The translations under genes and the position numbers were made by a program. A stretch of 64,000 nucleotides of DNA from Reyranella aquatilis (GTDB lineage Bacteria; Pseudomonadota; Alphaproteobacteria; Reyranellales; Reyranellaceae), in assembly GCF_020880995.1 (NCBI RefSeq), contig NZ_JAJISD010000010.1, positions 175,302-239,301 of the forward strand, read 5' to 3'. Positions 24,918 through 34,221 of the stretch are shown piece after piece. The first letter of the stretch is position 1, and each line of letters starts with the position of its first letter. Under the pieces are notes generated by a model. It was not told where the DNA came from, made no database searches, and saw nothing but the letters and a program-made list of their open reading frames with translations.

Positions 24918-25421
24918 ATGAGCTGGGCCGCCATCATCCTGGCGTTGGTCACGGCGCAGCGCCTGGGGGAACTGGTGCTGGCGCGCCGCAATACGAAGCG
25001 GCTGCTGGCCCGCGGCGGGCGCGAGGCGGGAGCGGCGCACTATCCGCTGATCGTGGCCATGCACGCGGCTTGGCTGCTGGGCCTTTGGTACTTCGCCGTT
25101 CTTCGGGCGCCCGCCGGGCAGGAGGTAAACCTCGTGTGGCTCGGCGTCTTCGTCGTCCTTCAGCTGGCCCGGGTCTGGGTGATCGCGTCGCTTGGCGGCC
25201 GTTGGACCACGCGCATCGTCGTCCTGCCGGGCGAGCCTCTGGTGAGGCGCGGGCCCTATCGCTTCGTCTCGCACCCGAACTACTGGGTGGTGGCCGGCGA
25301 AATCCTCGTCCTGCCTCTCGCCTTCGGCCTTACGGCCTTTGGGCTCGTCTTCACCGTCCTCAACGCGGCGATGATGTGGATCCGCATCCGGGCCGAGGCG
25401 GCGGCGCTGGCGCCTCAGTAG
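24918..25421 (+). CDS. isoprenylcysteine carboxyl methyltransferase-family protein
   Basis: 167-residue integral membrane methyltransferase with four to five helices and the family core RGPYRFVSHPNYWVV, which forms the SAM pocket and active-site lid. Bacteria lack prenylated CaaX proteins, so members act on small molecules; next to a type III polyketide synthase the likely job is O-methylation of a phenolic lipid, as for SrsB of Streptomyces (inference by context). It lies 10 bases after the synthase gene and overlaps the 3' end of the convergent glutaminase fusion by 7 bases. Confidence 0.85.
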   Translation: MSWAAIILALVTAQRLGELVLARRNTKRLLARGGREAGAAHYPLIVAMHAAWLLGLWYFAVLRAPAGQEVNLVWLGVFVVLQLARVWVIASLGGRWTTRIVVLPGEPLVRRGPYRFVSHPNYWVVAGEILVLPLAFGLTAFGLVFTVLNAAMMWIRIRAEAAALAPQ

Positions 25422-27250
25422 GACGCCAGGACCTCGATCTTGTTGTTGGCGACGATCAGGCGCTTGGCCAGCAGGCGGGCGAGGTTGGCCATGATCTTCT
25501 CGCCGGCGCGCGCATGGCTGGCGCGGAAGCGGGCGAAAGCGTCGAGCGCCAGGTCGAGGCAGACCACCTTCGTGTCGGCCCAGACGTCCGCCGATCGCGC
25601 GGTCTCGAGCAGGGCCATCTCGCCGACCGCCATGCCGGCGGACAGGGTGGCGAGGCGCACGCCGCTCTGCAGCCGGACGCTCACGATGCCGCTCATCACG
25701 AACATCAGCGACGAGGCCGTTTCACCGGCCGAGATCAGCCGTTCGCCGGTCCTGTATTCGCGCTGGACCAGCAGAGCCTTGAGTGCGCACAGCTCGTCGT
25801 CGTCCAATCCGCGCAGCAGTTCCTGCTCATGAAGATCGGTCGACGTGCCGAGTTCGAGATCGCCGGTCTCGCTGTGGATGATGCGGTCCTCGGCCCACTC
25901 GATGGCTTCGTCGAGCAGCCCGATGCTGCGCACGGCGGGCCGGTCGGTCAGCCATTCGGACAACGACTGCTCGATGGGTGTGCCGCGGGGAATGCCGCTG
26001 AACACCACCTCGACATGCGCTTGCGCGAGGTCGTCGAGGACGTCGGCGAGCAGTCGCAGCGATGCCTCGCTGACGGACGGCACGCGGCGGAAGTCGAGAA
26101 TGAGATAGCGCAGGCCGGCGCGCAGGTTGCGGATGCGCCGCGAGACATACTCGATGTTGCCGAAGCTGAGCGCGCCGGTCAGTTCGAGGATCGCGCCATC
26201 GCCATGGTGCGCTTCCAGGATGGCCTGCTCGCGCGGCGGCCGGCTGCGCCGCGACGAGACGCTGCCGACGTCGTAGCTGGCGGCGATGCAGGTCCGCACG
26301 TCGCCGACCCGGTTCAGCATGTGCAGCCCGAAGTGCGTCGACAGGGCTTCGCAGGTCCGCAGGCCGCGGACGCTGTTGCCCTGGTCGTCGATCAGGGGTG
26401 AATAGGTGCCGAGGCCGAGCTGCGATGGCAGGGAGGCCACGATGCCGCCGCCGACGCCGCTCTTGGCCGGGATGCCGACGCGATAGACCCAGCGGCCGGC
26501 GGAGTCGTACATGCCCGAGCTGGTCATCACCGAAAGCGTCCGGGCCACGGCGTAGGAGGAAACCACCTGTTCGCCGGTCAGTGGATTGCGGCCCTTGTGC
26601 GCCAGCGTCGCCGCCATCACGGAGAGGTCCCGCGCCGAGACCCGCAGCGCGCATTGGCGAAAGTAGACGTCGAGCACCTTGTCGACGTCACCTTGGAGGA
26701 CGCCGTGGTTGCGGAGCAGATATGCAATCGCGCGATTGCGGTCGCCGGTTTCGCGCTCGGACCGGAAGGTCGGCTCGTCGACCTCAAGGCGCCGTCCGGC
26801 AAAGCGGCTCAGCGCCTGCAGCAGCCAGTCGAAGGCGCCGTCCTGCTCGCGTTCGCAGATCAGCCCGGTACAGGCGATCGCGCCGGCATTGACCATCGGG
26901 TTGAAGGGCCGGTTGTCGGAGCCCAACCGGATCGAGTTGAAGGCATCGCCGCTCGGCTCGACGCCGACGATCGATTCGACGCGCTCGGCGCCGACCGTTT
27001 CCAGCGCGAGGGCAAAAACGAACGCCTTGGAGATCGACTGGATCGTGAATTCCACGGTGCTGTCGCCGATCTCGTAGACATAGCCGTCGACCGTCGTGAC
27101 GGCGATGCCGAAGTGCGCCGGATCGGCGAGCGCGAGCTCGGGAATGTACGAGGCGACCTCGCCGCTCCGGTCCCTGGAGAACTCCGCATGGCAGCGTGCC
27201 AGGAACCGGGCGAGGGGAAGTTCGGCCACCGAATCGCGCTGCTCGTCCAT
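25415..27250 (-). CDS. glsA: glutaminase A fused to STAS and cyclic-nucleotide-binding domains
   Basis: 611-residue fusion. Residues 1 to about 310 are a serine-dependent glutaminase (L-glutamine to glutamate plus ammonia) with the SISK motif at 72-75, NPMVNAGAI, and the late GIPAKSGVGGG loop. Residues of about 350-455 look like a STAS domain (GAILELTGALSFGNIE, LILDFRRVPSVSEAS). Residues of about 480-600 are a cNMP-binding domain with the phosphate-binding cassette GEMALLETARSADV starting at 543. Plain GlsA is only about 310 residues, so the added domains suggest allosteric control by a cyclic nucleotide. The start is four bases after the upstream histidine kinase stop, so the two are one operon. 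Confidence 0.93.
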   Translation of the reverse strand: MDEQRDSVAELPLARFLARCHAEFSRDRSGEVASYIPELALADPAHFGIAVTTVDGYVYEIGDSTVEFTIQSISKAFVFALALETVGAERVESIVGVEPSGDAFNSIRLGSDNRPFNPMVNAGAIACTGLICEREQDGAFDWLLQALSRFAGRRLEVDEPTFRSERETGDRNRAIAYLLRNHGVLQGDVDKVLDVYFRQCALRVSARDLSVMAATLAHKGRNPLTGEQVVSSYAVARTLSVMTSSGMYDSAGRWVYRVGIPAKSGVGGGIVASLPSQLGLGTYSPLIDDQGNSVRGLRTCEALSTHFGLHMLNRVGDVRTCIAASYDVGSVSSRRSRPPREQAILEAHHGDGAILELTGALSFGNIEYVSRRIRNLRAGLRYLILDFRRVPSVSEASLRLLADVLDDLAQAHVEVVFSGIPRGTPIEQSLSEWLTDRPAVRSIGLLDEAIEWAEDRIIHSETGDLELGTSTDLHEQELLRGLDDDELCALKALLVQREYRTGERLISAGETASSLMFVMSGIVSVRLQSGVRLATLSAGMAVGEMALLETARSADVWADTKVVCLDLALDAFARFRASHARAGEKIMANLARLLAKRLIVANNKIEVLASY

Positions 27251-27254
27251 AGTC

Positions 27255-30245
27255 TTAAGCCTCGATGATCTCTCGTACGCGCGTTGCCAGCGCATCCATG
27301 GTGAAAGGTTTGGTGATCACGCTCATGCCGGTATCGAGCGCCCCGAAGACCAGCGCGGCATTCTCCGCATAGCCGGTCATGAAGAGCACTTTCAGGTCGG
27401 GACGCAGCGCCCGAGCCGCGTCCGCCACCTGCCGTCCGTTCAGTCCGGGCAGCCCGACATCGGTAATCAGCAGGTCGATCCGCTGTGCCGACTGCACGAT
27501 CTCGACGCCGCTGGGGCCGTCGACCGCCTCGATGGCGCGGTAGCCGAGATCGCCCAGCACCTCGACGACGAGATTACGCACGACCGGCTCGTCCTCGACG
27601 ACCAGAACGGTCTCGCCGGTCTCGATCGTCGCATCCTCGGAGGTGCCGCTTTCGGTCTCCTCGGCGCCGGCCTCGCCCTCGAAGCGCGGCAGGCAGAGAT
27701 GCACGGTCGTACCGCGTCCCAGCGCGCTGTCGATCCAGGCATAGCCGCCGGACTGGCGTGCGAATCCGTAGATCATCGAGAGGCCGAGGCCGGTACCCTG
27801 GCCCATCGGCTTGGTGGTGAAGAAGGGCTCGAAGGCCCGTGCGATCGTCTCGGCATCCATGCCCGTTCCGGTATCGGTCACGGAGATGGCGACATGATCG
27901 CCGGCCGGCCGGTCGGCATGCGCAGCCGCCTCGGCAGCGCCGGTGTGGCGGTTCTGCGTGCCGATCACCAGCCGTCCGCCCGACGGCATCGCGTCGCGTG
28001 CGTTGATCGCCAGATTGAGGATGGCCGATTCGAGCTGGTTGGCATCGCAGCGCGTGAGCCACAGCCCGTCGGCCAGTGCAAGGGTGAGTTCGACTCGTTC
28101 GCCCAAGGTCCGTCGCAGCAGCTCCTCCATCGAACCCACCAGTGGATTGACCTGTACCGGGCGCGGATCGAGTGGCTGGCGCCGGGAGAAGGCCAGCAGG
28201 CGATGGGTGAGGGCGGCGGCGCGATTGGCCGAGGCGATGGCACCGCTGATGAAGCGGTCGAGATCGCCCAGCCGACCTTGACCGACGCGGCGCTGCACCA
28301 AATCGAGACTGCCGGTGATGCCCTGCAGCAGATTGTTGAAGTCGTGGGCAATGCCGCCGGTGAGCTGGCCGATCGCCTCCATCTTCTGCGACTGTCGCAG
28401 GGCTTCCTCGGCCGCGCGCAGTTCCGCCGTACGCGCCTCGACCCGCGCCTCCAGCGTGGCATTCAGGGCGCGCAACGCCGCCTCGGCTTCGCCGCGTTCG
28501 ATCACCTGGCGGGTGCGTTCGGCCACTTCCTCCATGAAGGCGACCTCGTCGGGACGCCAGTGACGGATCGGACGGTCATTGAGGTAGACGATGGTCCGCA
28601 GGCGCCCGGCGCGCAGGAACGGCACGACCAGGATGGCGCGTGTGTCCACGGCACGCGCGGTCGCGCGCGTTTCCTCTTCGTCGCTCAGCGGATCGTTCAG
28701 CAGATCGGCGATCACGACCGTCTCGCCTGCGCTGAGCCTGTTCACGATCTTGACGCCGAACGCGTGCGCGGGAACACGGCCGAGAAGCGGCTGGGCGCGG
28801 CCGTTCGTCCAGCACTCGGAGTAGTCGAACATGTCCTCGACCGGGTCGAGATGGCCGTAGCCCACGCGCGACACCCCGAAGAACCGGCCCATCAGGGCGC
28901 AGGCCTCGTTCAAAGCCGCATGGGTGTCGCTGCCGCGCAAGGCGTCGCTGAGTTCGAGCATGAAGGCGTGGCGCGCGTCGGCCAGCTTTGCGGCGCTGAT
29001 GTCGATCGCGGTGCCGACCGCGCGGTAGCAGTTGCCTGCGGCGTCGAACAGGCCCTTGCCCTTGGCCGCGATCCAGCGGACGACGCCGTCGTCGTGCCCG
29101 ATCGTGCGGTACTGCACGTCGTAGGTGGCCCGGACCGCCGGATCCAGCGCGGCTTGGAAGGCGCGGGTCGTGGCTTCGCGATCCTCGGGGTGAAGGCCTG
29201 CGTAGAAATCGTCCAGCGTGCAGACCGCGTCGGATGAGAAGCCGAACATCGCCTTGGTGCGCGGCGACCAGGTCAGCGTGTTGGTGACGAAATCGACGTC
29301 CCAGATACCGATCTCTGCAGCCTCGGTCGTGAGACGCAGCGACTCCTCGTTCAGGAGCGACTGCAACTCTGCAATCCGGCGCCCCGTGATGTCGTGGCCG
29401 CTGACGAAGATTCCGTATACGGCACCCGCCTCGTCGCGCATCGGTTCGTAGACGAAATCGATGTACCGGGTGCTGGCATCTGTCGCGAGCCGGACCTTCA
29501 TCGCGTGGGCGACGTACCGTTCGCCGGTGCTGTAGACGCGGTCGAGCAGTTCGTAGAAGCCCTGGCCCTCGAGTTCGGGCAGCGCCTCGCGCACGCTGCG
29601 ACCGATGAAGTCGCGCTGGCCGGCGATCGCGAGATAGGCGTCGTTCACATATTCATAGACATGGTCGGGGCCGGTCAGCACGGCGATGAAGCCCGGCGCC
29701 TTCTGGAACATGCGGCGCTGTCGCTCGATCTCCCGCATCAGCCGCTGCTCGTTCAGCACCTTCTGCGTGGTCTCGCTGCACACCACCAGCACGCCGCCCA
29801 CCCCGTAGGGCGCGTCGGCGTCGTCGATCGGGCTGTAGCTGTAGGTCCAGTAGACGTCCTCGCGCCGCCCGTTGCGCGTGATCGGCACGAGGTGGTTCTC
29901 GTGCCAGGTGGCCCCGCGACCCGCCATGACCTGGTCGATCTGGGGTCCGATGATGGGCCAGATCTCCTCCCAGACCGTGCGTCCGGGCTGGCCGAGCGAG
30001 GACGGATGCCGTTCAGGGCCGATCGATTGACGGTAGGCATCGTTGTAGAAGCAGAGGAGATCGGGTCCCCAAAAGATGTAAATCGGGTGACCGCAATTCA
30101 GCATCAGGCGGATCGCCGTACGGAGCGATTGCGGCCAGCCGGCGGGATCGCCGAGCGGCGTCGCCTTCCAGTCATGAGCCAGCATGAGCGCACCCATCTC
30201 GCCGCCGCCGGCAAGGAAGCTGGAATCGCGCTGCTCGGAATTCAT
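27255..30245 (-). CDS. PAS/GAF hybrid sensor histidine kinase with receiver domain
   Basis: 996-residue soluble-looking sensor. In order: three PAS-like domains (about 30-140, 165-280 and 300-420, the last with GLHPEDRE), a GAF domain (about 430-580), a coiled linker, a HisKA domain with phospho-acceptor His634 (IAHDFNNLL), a HATPase with NAxxAM and GTGMD/GTGLGL boxes, and a C-terminal receiver with phospho-acceptor Asp929 (ITDVGLPG). There is no membrane helix, so the signal is probably intracellular (redox, light or small ligand). It is directly followed by the glutaminase fusion, so the kinase and enzyme are co-expressed. No HPt or separate output regulator is nearby. Confidence 0.93.
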   Translation of the reverse strand: MNSEQRDSSFLAGGGEMGALMLAHDWKATPLGDPAGWPQSLRTAIRLMLNCGHPIYIFWGPDLLCFYNDAYRQSIGPERHPSSLGQPGRTVWEEIWPIIGPQIDQVMAGRGATWHENHLVPITRNGRREDVYWTYSYSPIDDADAPYGVGGVLVVCSETTQKVLNEQRLMREIERQRRMFQKAPGFIAVLTGPDHVYEYVNDAYLAIAGQRDFIGRSVREALPELEGQGFYELLDRVYSTGERYVAHAMKVRLATDASTRYIDFVYEPMRDEAGAVYGIFVSGHDITGRRIAELQSLLNEESLRLTTEAAEIGIWDVDFVTNTLTWSPRTKAMFGFSSDAVCTLDDFYAGLHPEDREATTRAFQAALDPAVRATYDVQYRTIGHDDGVVRWIAAKGKGLFDAAGNCYRAVGTAIDISAAKLADARHAFMLELSDALRGSDTHAALNEACALMGRFFGVSRVGYGHLDPVEDMFDYSECWTNGRAQPLLGRVPAHAFGVKIVNRLSAGETVVIADLLNDPLSDEEETRATARAVDTRAILVVPFLRAGRLRTIVYLNDRPIRHWRPDEVAFMEEVAERTRQVIERGEAEAALRALNATLEARVEARTAELRAAEEALRQSQKMEAIGQLTGGIAHDFNNLLQGITGSLDLVQRRVGQGRLGDLDRFISGAIASANRAAALTHRLLAFSRRQPLDPRPVQVNPLVGSMEELLRRTLGERVELTLALADGLWLTRCDANQLESAILNLAINARDAMPSGGRLVIGTQNRHTGAAEAAAHADRPAGDHVAISVTDTGTGMDAETIARAFEPFFTTKPMGQGTGLGLSMIYGFARQSGGYAWIDSALGRGTTVHLCLPRFEGEAGAEETESGTSEDATIETGETVLVVEDEPVVRNLVVEVLGDLGYRAIEAVDGPSGVEIVQSAQRIDLLITDVGLPGLNGRQVADAARALRPDLKVLFMTGYAENAALVFGALDTGMSVITKPFTMDALATRVREIIEA

Positions 30246-30304
30246 GGCCGGACAGTCATCGATTCGCGACCGTCCTGCAAGCGTGGCGCCCGGTCGGCGG
30301 CCCG

Positions 30305-31162
30305 TCAGATCACGCGCTGCGTGCGCGCGAAGGCCAGATAGAGTTCATGGGCGCGGGCGGCAATCGGACCGGGCTGCAGGTCGCGGCTTTCGTAGCGGCT
30401 GACCGGCTGGACCTTGCCGGCATTGCCGGTGGTGAAGATCTCGTCCGCATCGTCCAGTTCGGCCGGCGCGATGGTCCGCTCCTCGACCGTGATGCCGGCC
30501 GAGCGCAGCAGCCTGATGGTGCGCAGCCGCGTAATGCCTGCCAGGAAGCTGCCGTTCGGCACCGGGGTGGCGACGACGCCGTTGCGGGCGAGGAAGATGT
30601 TGGAGCTGCAAGTCTCCGCCACGTTGCCCAGCGGATCGAGCACGACGCCGTTGTTGAAGCCGCGCTTCATCATCTCCGCGACGCCGCGCGAGGAGTTGGG
30701 ATAGAGGCAGCTCGCCTTGGCGTCGGTCGGCGCCGTCTCGGGCGCGGGCCGGCGGATCGAGCGGCAGAGGCCGAGGGTCAGCGGCGTGCCGGCGCGCATC
30801 GGCGAGACATAGGTGCAGAGCAGGAACTGCGCGGAGTCGGGATCGACCGAGATCGGACCGGCGCCGCCCTTGCCGGCCCAGAACATCGGCCGGACATAGA
30901 GCTCGGCCTTGGGGCCGAAGCGGCGCACGCTCTCGTGCATCAGCTTGAGGATCTCCCCGGGGGTCAGGCTCGGGTTCAGTCCGATGGCCCGTGCCGACCG
31001 CACGACGCGTTCCGCATGGAGGTCGAGGTCGGGGCCGCAGCCCTCGAAGGCGCGCCCGCCGTCGAATACCATGGAGCCCAGCCAGAAGGCATGGTCGCGC
31101 GGGCCCAGGATCGCCGGGTTGCCTTCGTGCCAGGTGCCGTTCCAGTAGGTGAGCGTGTCCAT
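30305..31162 (-). CDS. branched-chain amino acid aminotransferase-family protein (fold type IV)
   Basis: 285-residue PLP enzyme of aminotransferase class IV. Lys149 (TDAKAS) is the expected Schiff-base residue; other family marks are DHAFWLGSMVFDGGRAFEG near the start, YVRPMFW, and VAETCSSNIF followed by GITR. IlvE interconverts branched-chain amino and 2-oxo acids with 2-oxoglutarate. D-amino acid transaminase or aminodeoxychorismate lyase are the alternatives in this fold; the YVRPM segment favours a BCAT. It is divergent from the DMT transporter gene, with starts about 40 bases apart. Confidence 0.87.
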   Translation of the reverse strand: MDTLTYWNGTWHEGNPAILGPRDHAFWLGSMVFDGGRAFEGCGPDLDLHAERVVRSARAIGLNPSLTPGEILKLMHESVRRFGPKAELYVRPMFWAGKGGAGPISVDPDSAQFLLCTYVSPMRAGTPLTLGLCRSIRRPAPETAPTDAKASCLYPNSSRGVAEMMKRGFNNGVVLDPLGNVAETCSSNIFLARNGVVATPVPNGSFLAGITRLRTIRLLRSAGITVEERTIAPAELDDADEIFTTGNAGKVQPVSRYESRDLQPGPIAARAHELYLAFARTQRVI

Positions 31163-31204
31163 TTATTCCTCGTCCATTCTCGAAGCCGGCGGACATAGCA
31201 GACG

Positions 31205-32086
31205 ATGAGCGGCACGGCCAATCTGGCCCCGATGCTGTTGGCATTGGGTGCGGCATTCTGCTTCGCCCTGGCGTTGATCCTGACGCAGTTCGGGTTGCGC
31301 ACCATGCCGTCCTGGCGCTCGCCCCTGTATTCGATCGGCGGGGCGCTGGTCGTGGCGTGGATGGCCGCGCTCGTGTTCGTCGACTGGCGGACCTTCGATC
31401 TGGACGCGGCGCTGATCTTTGCAGGGGTCGGTTGCATTTTCCCTGTCGTGGTGTCGATCCTCTCCGTGCGTTCGAACGAGCGACTGGGGCCGGCGGTCGC
31501 CGGCGCGGTCGGCAACGTGACGCCGATCTTTGCCGTGCTCGGCGCGGTGCTGTTCCTCGGCGAGCATCTCGGCCTTCTGCAACTGGTCGGCCTGGCCATG
31601 GTGGTCGGAGGCGTGGCGCTGCTGGCGCTGCGCGGCGGCACCGGCGGCCGTCACTGGTCGGTCTGGGTGTTGGGCCTGCCGCTTGCGGCCGCACTGGTGC
31701 GTGGGGCGATCCAGCCCGCAATCAAGACGGGACTGGCCTTGTGGCCCGAGCCACTGGCCGCCGCCGCGATCGGCTACGCGCTATCGAGCGTGGTGATCGT
31801 CAGCCTGGTCGGCCGACGCGCCTTGCGGGAGGGCCCCGCGATGCGCAGCGGCGTGCTGTGGTTCCTGGGCGTGGGCTTCGCGAATGGCAGTGCCACCTTT
31901 CTGCTGTATGCCGCGCTGGGATTGGGCTCGATCACGATCGTGGCGCCGCTGGTCGCGCTCTTTCCGCTGATGGGCGTGGTGATGAGCTTCTTCTTTTTGC
32001 GCGGCGAGCAGCTGCATGTGCTCGGCTTGACGGGAATCCTCATGAGCGTGGCCGGGGTGATCATACTGCTGATGGCTGCAACCTGA
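31205..32086 (+). CDS. EamA/DMT-family transporter
   Basis: 293-residue protein with about ten transmembrane helices in two homologous halves of five, as in EamA-type drug/metabolite transporters (YdcZ/RhaT-like exporters). Repeat 1 ends in GAVLFLGEHLGLLQLVGLAM and repeat 2 in FFLRGEQLHVLGLTGI, the expected pseudo-symmetry. Substrates of the family are mostly amino acids, purines or small metabolites; the neighbouring aminotransferase hints at amino acids but is not proof. The ATG at 31205 is used. Confidence 0.9.
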   Translation: MSGTANLAPMLLALGAAFCFALALILTQFGLRTMPSWRSPLYSIGGALVVAWMAALVFVDWRTFDLDAALIFAGVGCIFPVVVSILSVRSNERLGPAVAGAVGNVTPIFAVLGAVLFLGEHLGLLQLVGLAMVVGGVALLALRGGTGGRHWSVWVLGLPLAAALVRGAIQPAIKTGLALWPEPLAAAAIGYALSSVVIVSLVGRRALREGPAMRSGVLWFLGVGFANGSATFLLYAALGLGSITIVAPLVALFPLMGVVMSFFFLRGEQLHVLGLTGILMSVAGVIILLMAAT

Positions 32087-32211
32087 GCCGTGACGGAAAA
32101 GCGGCCGAATCGGCGCGCGAATTCCCCAGGTGTGATGGCCACTCCCGAGGGCCTGCGTGCGTATCTATCGATACGGGGCGGCACATCGGCCGCCCGGAAC
32201 GGAGGCAGACA

Positions 32212-32520
32212 ATGATGAAGCGTATCGCTCTCACCGCGCTCGCCGCCGCCGCCACTTTCACGACGGCGGCGTTTGCACCCGCGGTCGTCGCACCAGCAGC
32301 CGCGCAGTCGCTCGGCATCTATTTCGGCGCGCCGCCGCAGCCGCGCTACTACGCACCGCCAGTCCAGCGCGTTTGGGCGCCGGGGTACTGGACATGGCAT
32401 CACGGCCGGCAGGTCTGGGTCGACGGCCACTGGGTGACCCGCACCGTGGCATCGGCTCCGGGCTGGGGCCCGGGTTGGAGTCCTGGCTGGACACCGGGCT
32501 GGGGCTGGGGCCGCGACTAG
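32212..32520 (+). CDS. small exported YXWGXW-type protein
   Basis: 102-residue protein with a Sec signal peptide cleaved after about residue 31 (APAAAQS). The mature part is rich in Trp, Tyr, Pro and Gly (VWAPGYWTWHHGRQVWVDGHW) and ends in a WGPGWSPGWTPGWGWG repeat, like the YXWGXW-repeat family of envelope proteins. Function unknown. A GGAGG site six bases before the ATG and a textbook terminator after the stop mark it as a single-gene transcript. It sits at the end of a longer open frame, the upstream part of which is antisense noise. Confidence 0.8.
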   Translation: MMKRIALTALAAAATFTTAAFAPAVVAPAAAQSLGIYFGAPPQPRYYAPPVQRVWAPGYWTWHHGRQVWVDGHWVTRTVASAPGWGPGWSPGWTPGWGWGRD

Positions 32521-32546
32521 CCCGCACATCGGTGTGACGCGAATGG

Positions 32547-32572
32547 ACGGGGCGCTTCGGCGCCCCGTTTTT
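32547..32572 (+). terminator. rho-independent terminator with UUCG tetraloop
   Basis: Nine-base-pair stem closed by C(TTCG)G (arms 32547-32555 and 32560-32568) and followed by a run of five T. It lies 26 bases past the stop of the YXWGXW-type gene. Confidence 0.9.
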
Positions 32573-32690
32573 CGTTCGTCGCGGCCGTGCGCGATGGCAG
32601 GAAGCTGTTGCTGCCGGCTGACGCCGTACTAAGGTCGGCGGGAAACGTCGCCCCGGAACAAAGCGGGCGACGACCCAGGAGGAACGCACG

Positions 32691-34202
32691 ATGACGGCCC
32701 CGCTCACAATCCGCCTGCATCCCGCCGACAACGTCGTCGTGGCGCGCATGGACGTCCTGCCCGGCACGAAGGTCGAGGGCGATGTCGCGGCCGCGACGCG
32801 CGTGCCCCCGGGCCACAAGATTCTAACGCGGGCGGTGAAGAAGGGCGAACCGCTGCGCAAGTACAACCAGATCATCGGCTTCGCGACGGAAGACCTCGCG
32901 CCCGGCGCCCACATTCACACGCACAATTGCGCGATGGGCGACTTCGAGCGCGACTATGCGTTCTGCGCCGACGCCCATCCCACCGACTTCATCGTGCCGC
33001 CCGCCACCTTCCAGGGTTATCGCCGGGCCGATGGCCGCGCCGCGACGCGCAACTATCTGGGCATCGTCACAACGGTGAATTGCTCGGCGGCGACCAGCCG
33101 CATGATCGCGTCTCGTCTTGAGCCATTGCTCGGTGACTTCCCCAACATCGACGGCGTCGTGCCGCTCACTCACGGCGGCGGTTGCGGGATGGCCGCGTCC
33201 GGCCTGGAGATGGATGTGCTGCGTCGCACACTCGCGGGCTATACCCGCCATCCCAACATGGCGGCGGTCGTGGTGCTGGGGCTGGGCTGCGAAACCAACC
33301 AGATTTCCGGCCTGATGAATGCGGAAGGCCTCAGGGAAGGTCCGAAGCTCATTCCGATGGCGATCCAGGACGAAGGCGGGGTCTCGAAGACCGTGATGCG
33401 CGCCGTTGGATTCCTGAAGGAACTCCTGCCCGAAGCGAACGACGTGAAGCGGGAACCGATTCCGGCGAGCGAACTCATCCTCGCCCTGCAATGCGGCGGC
33501 TCGGACGGCTATTCCGGTATCTCCGCCAATCCCGCGCTGGGCGTGGCGGTGGATCTGCTGGTGCGCAACGGCGGCGCTGCCGTCTTGTCGGAGACGCCAG
33601 AAATATATGGTGCCGAGCATCTCCTGACGCGGCGCGCCGTGACGAAGGAAGTGGGCGAGAAGATCGTCGAGCGCATTCGCTGGTGGGAGGATCATTGTGC
33701 TCGCACCGGCGGTGAAATGAACAACAACCCGTCGCCCGGCAACAAGGCGGGTGGCCTCACGACGATTCTCGAGAAGTCGTTGGGTGCGGTCGCCAAAGGC
33801 GGCACGACGAATCTCGTGGACGTCTACAAGTATGCGGAGCCGATCACGGCCAAGGGCTTCGTCTACATGGATTCGCCCGGCTACGATCCGGTCTCGGCGA
33901 CGGGGCAGGTCGCCGGCGGCGCCAATGTTCTGTGCTTTACGACCGGCCGCGGCAGCGTGTTCGGCTGCAAGCCGACGCCATCGCTCAAGCTTGCGACGAA
34001 TACCTCACTTTATCGGCGCATGACGGACGACATGGACATCAACTGCGGGACGATCGTCGATGGCGAGGAGACGATCCAGGAGAGCGGTCGCCGCATCTTC
34101 GACCTTATTCTTGCCACGGCCTCGGGCCAGAAAACCAAATCGGAAGTTTTGGGAATCGGGGACGACGAGTTCGAGCCGTGGAAGATTGGCGCAACAATGT
34201 GA
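32691..34202 (+). CDS. altronate dehydratase-family (UxaA/GarD-like) protein
   Basis: 503-residue protein of the UxaA family. The N-terminal SAF domain (about 1-95) contains the metal-site HIHTHNC; the large C-terminal part has NYLGIVTTVNCS, the HGGGCGM loop, a GLGCETNQ loop and LQCGGSDGYSGISANPA. UxaA removes water from D-altronate to give 2-keto-3-deoxygluconate, and GarD does so from galactarate. No other hexuronate genes are present, so the exact sugar acid is unknown. It is preceded by AGGAGG-like sequence and followed by the cold shock leader. Confidence 0.9.
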   Translation: MTAPLTIRLHPADNVVVARMDVLPGTKVEGDVAAATRVPPGHKILTRAVKKGEPLRKYNQIIGFATEDLAPGAHIHTHNCAMGDFERDYAFCADAHPTDFIVPPATFQGYRRADGRAATRNYLGIVTTVNCSAATSRMIASRLEPLLGDFPNIDGVVPLTHGGGCGMAASGLEMDVLRRTLAGYTRHPNMAAVVVLGLGCETNQISGLMNAEGLREGPKLIPMAIQDEGGVSKTVMRAVGFLKELLPEANDVKREPIPASELILALQCGGSDGYSGISANPALGVAVDLLVRNGGAAVLSETPEIYGAEHLLTRRAVTKEVGEKIVERIRWWEDHCARTGGEMNNNPSPGNKAGGLTTILEKSLGAVAKGGTTNLVDVYKYAEPITAKGFVYMDSPGYDPVSATGQVAGGANVLCFTTGRGSVFGCKPTPSLKLATNTSLYRRMTDDMDINCGTIVDGEETIQESGRRIFDLILATASGQKTKSEVLGIGDDEFEPWKIGATM

Positions 34203-34221
34203 GGAACGGCACGCAGCCATT

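Noticed and set aside
27096..29237. 713-codon plus-strand frame opposite the glutaminase fusion and kinase
   Set aside because: Shadow of two well-defined domain proteins; no ribosome site and no recognisable fold.
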